Positions 59,541-64,000 of a stretch of DNA of 64,000 nt are shown piece by piece. The translations under genes and the position numbers were made by a program. Below the pieces are notes generated by a model, which saw nothing but the letters and a program-made list of their open reading frames with translations, did not search any database and was not told the DNA's origin. Numbering within the stretch: the stretch's first letter is position 1; every line of letters begins with the position of its first letter. This DNA comes from Erythrophleum ivorense (Eukaryota; Streptophyta; Magnoliopsida; Fabales; Fabaceae), in NCBI GenBank assembly GCA_026724425.1, contig JAIUCV010000231.1:806001-870000 (forward strand), given 5' to 3'.

Positions 59541-60560
59541 AGCTCAAAAATTCAAATTTCGCAAACAGGGTTTTGGATCCCCTTCCTTTTTTCTCAGCTT
59601 TCCACGACCCTGACCCTTGAATCTAACTCTCATCTCCTGCGCTCCCTTTGTCTCTGCACCATCTTGTGGCATTTTCTTTATAAGTTTATTGGCTGCTCTT
59701 CTCTCCTTCCTTTTTTGGTTTTCTTTTTTGGGTCGCGACCTCCCTTTCATCTCGGTTTTGAATGGCTTCCTGCCACTGGAAGCTTTATTTGCTGCTGTTC
59801 CTGTGCGTGAATCAGAGAGGCTTCCTCTGCTCTAATTTCTTTTTCTTATTCTCCTCCCCTCTGTATCCATCTTTCTCTCCCTTTTCCTATCTTTTTCAAC
59901 CCATTTTCCGAGCCTCTCCTGCCTTCCCCCTGTTTCGTGCATTTTTCTTTCTACTGAAGGCTCCCAGTTCTTTTCCAACCTAAAACCAACTCAGAAGCTC
60001 CTTCTCGGTCTCTCTTCCCCATCACCCAGCTCTTTCTCAGTCTCTCTCGTTGAACAACTCTGCTCTCTTTCTTTATCTTACTCCCGGTTCTCTTCCTCTC
60101 CCTCGCGTGACCTCCAACCCTACTGATCCCCCTCTCAGTTTCTCTCCTTCCTATAACCTCTTCTCTCCGCCTCTCTCTTACCCAAATCACTCTGATCCAC
60201 CTCCATTTATAGGCGACTTTGAGCGTGGCATTCACTCCCTCCTCGCGAATACGTCTCTCTGACCTTCCCTGCACCAGACCAGATGGATCACGCCGCTATT
60301 CTGAATGGCCTCCTCTCATTCTGCTCCATTACTTCCACTTTTCTCGTACCCATTCTGTTTTGCAGCCACCGGGAGCATGTGCTGACAGATCTGTAGGGGC
60401 TCACAGGGATTTGCTCGTTGCTCCACTTCTCTCTGAATGGTTTCATTGCTGTCTGCTGGAAATCATGCGTGTAGCAGAGTCATCGTGCGCAAAGCGGCTG
60501 TATGGAGGCTGTGTGGGCAGCACGGGTCATGTGCGTGAAGGGGCCGTAGGCGTTTTGCAA
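59541..60560 (-). promoter_or_regulatory. CT-rich, GC-richer island with a minus-strand TATA-like motif
   Basis: This kilobase is clearly GC-richer than its surroundings and pyrimidine-rich on the plus strand (CTCTCTC and CTTCCC words). On the minus strand it reads as a purine-rich leader following CTATAAATGG (60214-60205). That arrangement fits either the 5' part of an LTR retrotransposon or a promoter with leader. The minus-strand frame 59544-59750 encodes a Lys/Arg-rich 68-residue sequence of no known family. Confidence 0.35.
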
Positions 60561-61597
60561 TTTTTTTTTTTTAAATTTCAGGTTCAATTGATTTTTTCCT
60601 TTTAAGGGTATTGGGCTTCAGCTATTTTGGGTATAGGGATGAAAGCAAGCCAACAATTTTTTTGTTTGTTTTCCTTATTTTTTTTGTTACGGAGCCATGT
60701 GTTTGTATGAGACTGATTGCGTTACGTGGGCTTGAAATTTGAAAGAAAAGATATTGGTACTCTGAATTTTTTTAATTTTTGTTTCTTTTTTAAGTATTTT
60801 TTTTTCTTCTCTTTTTATTTTTGTTTTTTGAATTTAAGATGACAGGCTGAATGTGTTTGTTGAATCACGTGGATCTTAGGCTAATTTTTTTTTTTTTTTA
60901 TCTTCTTTCTTTTTTCCTTTTTTTTAGTTAGTTCCTTTTCTATTGAATTTATTTTTTATTTTTTTGTTCTTTTTTTTTAAGGTATTGGGTTATATGGATT
61001 TAAGTTATTTGGACTTTTGGAATTTAGAGGAAAAGAAATATATATATTTTTTGTTTTTTTGTTAATCTTTTTATTTCTTTTTCAATTTTTGGATTAAAAA
61101 TGATAAGTTGAAGAAGCTTGTTGAATCATGTAGGTTTAAGCTGAATTTTTTATTAATTTTTTTTCTCTTTTTTTTTTTATTAGGTTATTTGGGTTTAAGA
61201 TAATGGATTAAAAGAACTCATTTGATTATGTGGACTTAGGCTGACAAATTGGGACTAGATTATTTAATCCCATTAAGTTTTTTTATTTTTTCTTTTTTTC
61301 TTTTATCTTTTTTATGTTTTTCTAATTTATTTATTTGATTTTGATTGTTTTTTTGTGTGCTTCAAAATTTTTTTTCCCCTTTTTTTTTTACTTTTTTTAT
61401 TTTTCTTTTTTTAAATATATTTTTGTTAATTTAATTTTATTATTATTAAAATATGTTCGGACAAAATACAATATTTACAATTATTGTATCATAACTAAGG
61501 TTCATGATAGACTTGAGTTAATAGTATTATCACTCTTTATTTTATACCAATGAAGTTTTTCAACAAAATGACGAAAACAAAAAATACATAGGATAAT
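60561..61597. other. T-rich intergenic DNA downstream of the P450 gene
   Basis: Long T-tracts with degenerate, repeated phrases (TTGAATCACGTGGATCTTAGGCT near 60860 and TTGAATCATGTAGGTTTAAGCT near 61120, each containing words such as TTGAATCA) spaced about 260 bp apart, suggesting an old tandem duplication. The 3' untranslated region of the minus-strand P450 gene lies at the right end. Confidence 0.4.
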
Positions 61598-63925
61598 CTA
61601 CGACACTTTATAAGGAATGGGAATTAAGTAGAGATTGTTCTTCCTTGTAGCTACAGCACCAAAAGCTTCAGCCATATCCAAGTCCTCAGGCTTCATTTGA
61701 TTTGGAAATTCCCAATCAAAGTAGTAGAGTAATTTGGCCAGAGCAAGCTCCATATTGGCTAAACCAAATGAAACGCCTGGGCATGTTCTCCTTCCTGCTC
61801 CAAAAGGGATATAATCAAAGTTGGTTCCTTTGAAATCATAGGAAGTATCATGGAACCTCTCTGGTATAAAGCTCTCAGCATTATCCCAATGCTTTGGATC
61901 CCTTCCAAGTGCCCATGCATTTACAATGACTTTAGTCTTTATGGGTATTTCATATCCATCGATCTTGCATGCTTCCCTGCATTCTCTTGGAAGCAGCAAT
62001 GGAAGAGGTGGGTGTAACCTTAAGGTTTCTTTAATTACTAACTTCAAGTAGTTAAGTTCACCTACATCAGTCTCATGGATTATGTCCTTTCCTTTAAAAG
62101 CTTGTCTGATCTCAGCTTGTGCCTTCTTCATTACTCTTGGGTTTCTCATCATTTCAGACATAGCCCACTCTAGTGTTGTTGATGAAGTATCTGTTCCAGC
62201 GGCAAATATGTCCTGGATATGTTGGAAATATTTTCATAATATATTTATAACAAGAATAAGAAAATTATTTTAGGTAGATCCAGTTTTTTTTTAAAAAAAG
62301 ATAGACCAAATATAACAAACATATAATATGTCAAACATACTTTTCAATACCACGACATACTTTTTTCTTTTAGCCAACAATACAACAACATATTTATATT
62401 TTTTTTATTTGGTGAAATAGCATACTTGCATATTTATTTATAATTGATTAAATAAAACTTAAAGTATGATTAGAACTCAAATAAAATGAAGAACCTTCTC
62501 ATAAAACTAACTATTGGGGTGGAAGTGTCTTCTGTAAGTAACCTTTTTCGAAATTAATAACTATCAATTTTGATATTAATTGATAGGATAATTTTTTTTT
62601 TTCAAAAGTTAATTATTGAAATAGAAAAACAATCCTACTTAAATATTTTATTGAGTATCTTATATTATTCAATATGAGATTTCAGAATTTCATACTACTT
62701 TAATCTTCATCAAAATACGTTTTTCTATGAACATAGGGTCATTTAATTTTATTATTAACCTAATTAAGTAAAAGAAATGGTTGAGTCAAAAGGATGTTCT
62801 CAAGAAGAATTTAAGGATAAGATGAATTTAGGAACATCCAGTTTAAAAAAGAAAAAAATTGATAAACCAAACTAATTATTAATAAACATATATGCATATT
62901 AATAGATTTCAGCATAAGTTAGACCCACTTTCTAACATAGCATGCATACATGTTCATCCATAATTGGTTTGGATTACTAATTTTTTGCAGATGAAGTATA
63001 CCTAAGAATTTCTGATAGAGGATATACTAACCCAAATTACAGCTTTGATGCTGTTTTTTGTGACCGGAATGTCAAGGTTGCCACTCTGTTGGATCCGTAG
63101 AAGAACCTCAACAAGATTCTCCTCCCTTGCTTCACCCTTGTCTTCTTTTCTTGTCGTCAACTTTTTCTGATTTTCAGTGATAATGTTCTCCAAGATCTTG
63201 TCAAGCTTCCTAAGCATCTTCTCCAATTTGGCTTTCAACCCTGTTACGAGATGAATAGGTTTCACTGAAGGAAACAAATCAGCAAGATCAAAACCATCTG
63301 CTAATTCTACTGCTTCCTTCACCAAACGCAAAAATTCTTCTTGCTCTTTAGATATGTTACTAAATGCAGCCCTGGAAACAAAGGTACTAATCAATTTCGT
63401 AATTCTGCTACTAACATTGATTGGTAAACCTGCAGGTGATGACTGAATCGATTGCATGAGCTTGTCTACTTCATCTTCTCGAATATAGCAGAAAGACTGA
63501 ACCCTCTTAGCACTTAGAAGCTCTAACATGCATACTTTCCTCATCTGTCTCCAGTAATCACCATATGGGGCAAAGCCAATGTCTAGTGACCCATACGCCA
63601 AGATTTTTGCAGTGAGAATTTCTGGCCTCGACGCAAAGGCAAGATCTTGCGTTTTCATAATCTCCTTGGCCATCTCAGAGGATGATACAACCAGTGCAGA
63701 AATTTCACCAAGTTGCAGGTGCATCAAAGGCCCATATGTTTTGGCTAGTTCTAGCAAAGCATGGTGTGGAAGTGAGGCTAACCTCGCTAGCTGGTGCAGG
63801 TTTCCTATCAGGGGTAGCTTCCATGGGCCTGGGGGTAGTTTGGTATTTTGCCTGTAATTCCTTGCAAGCCAAAGCAACAATAAGAGGAAGAAAGCAATGA
63901 AGAAGATGAAAGATTGGAATTCCAT
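61598..63925 (-). CDS. Cytochrome P450, CYP71 family (CYP71D-like)
   Basis: Exon 1 (63925-63032) and exon 2 (62212-61598) join at TGG|gttagt...atccag|GAC, giving 502 residues, normal for CYP71. In order: an N-terminal membrane anchor (residues 1-25), the proline hinge LPPGPWKLPLIGN, a WRQMRK C-helix, and the I-helix oxygen-binding motif AAGTDTSST at the start of exon 2. Then come the K-helix KETLRL, the PERF motif, and the heme-binding loop FGAGRRTCPG with its axial cysteine. All catalytic landmarks are present and the frame is open. The single intron is in the position usual for CYP71 genes. The product should be an ER-bound monooxygenase of specialised metabolism working with NADPH-P450 reductase; the substrate cannot be told. 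The second ATG (MEFQSF) was preferred to the one twelve bases upstream because it gives the canonical N-terminus and better spacing from the TATA box. Confidence 0.92.
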
Positions 63926-63962
63926 GGCATCAAGCATGACCGATGAGTGTTTGTGTTCAAGG

Positions 63963-63971
63963 CATATATAG
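63963..63971 (-). promoter_or_regulatory. TATA box of the P450 gene
   Basis: On the minus strand CTATATATG lies about 40 bases before the chosen ATG, so transcription should start near 63935. That makes the alternative upstream ATG (63937-63935) too early to be used. Confidence 0.55.
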
Positions 63972-64000
63972 AAAAATTGAAGGAAAAGGGTGTAAAATCT

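Noticed and set aside
60219..60605. 128-codon plus-strand ORF
   Set aside because: Falls in the CT-rich island and continues into a T-tract; no domain, and the strand asymmetry suggests a minus-strand origin.
1..64000. CRISPR arrays, bacterial operons or a prokaryotic-type system
   Set aside because: No regularly spaced repeats with unique spacers; splice sites, TATA boxes and transposon families are those of a plant nuclear genome.

Overview
This window reads as nuclear DNA of a dicotyledonous plant. It is AT-rich and gene-poor, with GT-AG introns, TATA boxes placed as in plants, plant-specific protein families (CASP-like, X8/CBM43, CYP71) and a dense layer of decayed plant retrotransposons, a CACTA transposon and MITE-like elements. 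I cannot name the species; a woody eudicot is only an impression. Five genes can be supported, and most of the other 60 kb is transposon-derived or featureless AT-rich DNA.

Layout. 1-4.6 kb: remnants of long LTRs, mostly on the minus strand. 8.5-9.1 kb: an intronless gene for a small plant protein (163 aa). 10.5-13.3 kb: a 5'-truncated, frameshifted Ty1/copia copy. 14.1-24.85 kb: a decayed CACTA (En/Spm) transposon with transposase-associated, TNP2, DUF4218, DUF4216 and Ptta/En-Spm domains. It is interrupted by a 3.9-kb LTR (19164-23055) that has TG...CA ends and a perfect 5-bp target duplication. The CACTA 3' end lies in an older LINE fragment (24.85-25.7 kb, minus). 25.7-32.3 kb: LTR-like and MITE-like DNA.

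32.6-33.6 kb: a three-exon X8-domain gene for a secreted callose-binding-type protein, followed by a direct duplication of about 450 bp. 38.98-41.36 kb: a three-exon CASP-like membrane protein gene of the CASPL2B type whose first exon carries an apparent one-base frameshift; its second intron holds a duplicated SINE-like block. 44.3-46.0 kb: a RAMP4/SERP1-type ER stress-associated protein gene whose start codon sits exactly at the end of exon 1. 52.7-60.6 kb: a SIRE-like LTR, an internally deleted Ty3/gypsy remnant (minus), T-rich DNA and a CT-rich island. 61.6-63.93 kb: a complete two-exon CYP71-clan cytochrome P450 gene on the minus strand, with its TATA box just inside the window end.

The five genes do not form an operon or an evident pathway. 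They have separate promoters and are spread among transposons. The most informative structures are the LINE/CACTA/LTR nest, where removing the LTR and one target duplication restores the transposase reading frame, the CASPL frameshift, and the splicing architecture of the RAMP4 gene. I found no convincing undescribed multigene system.
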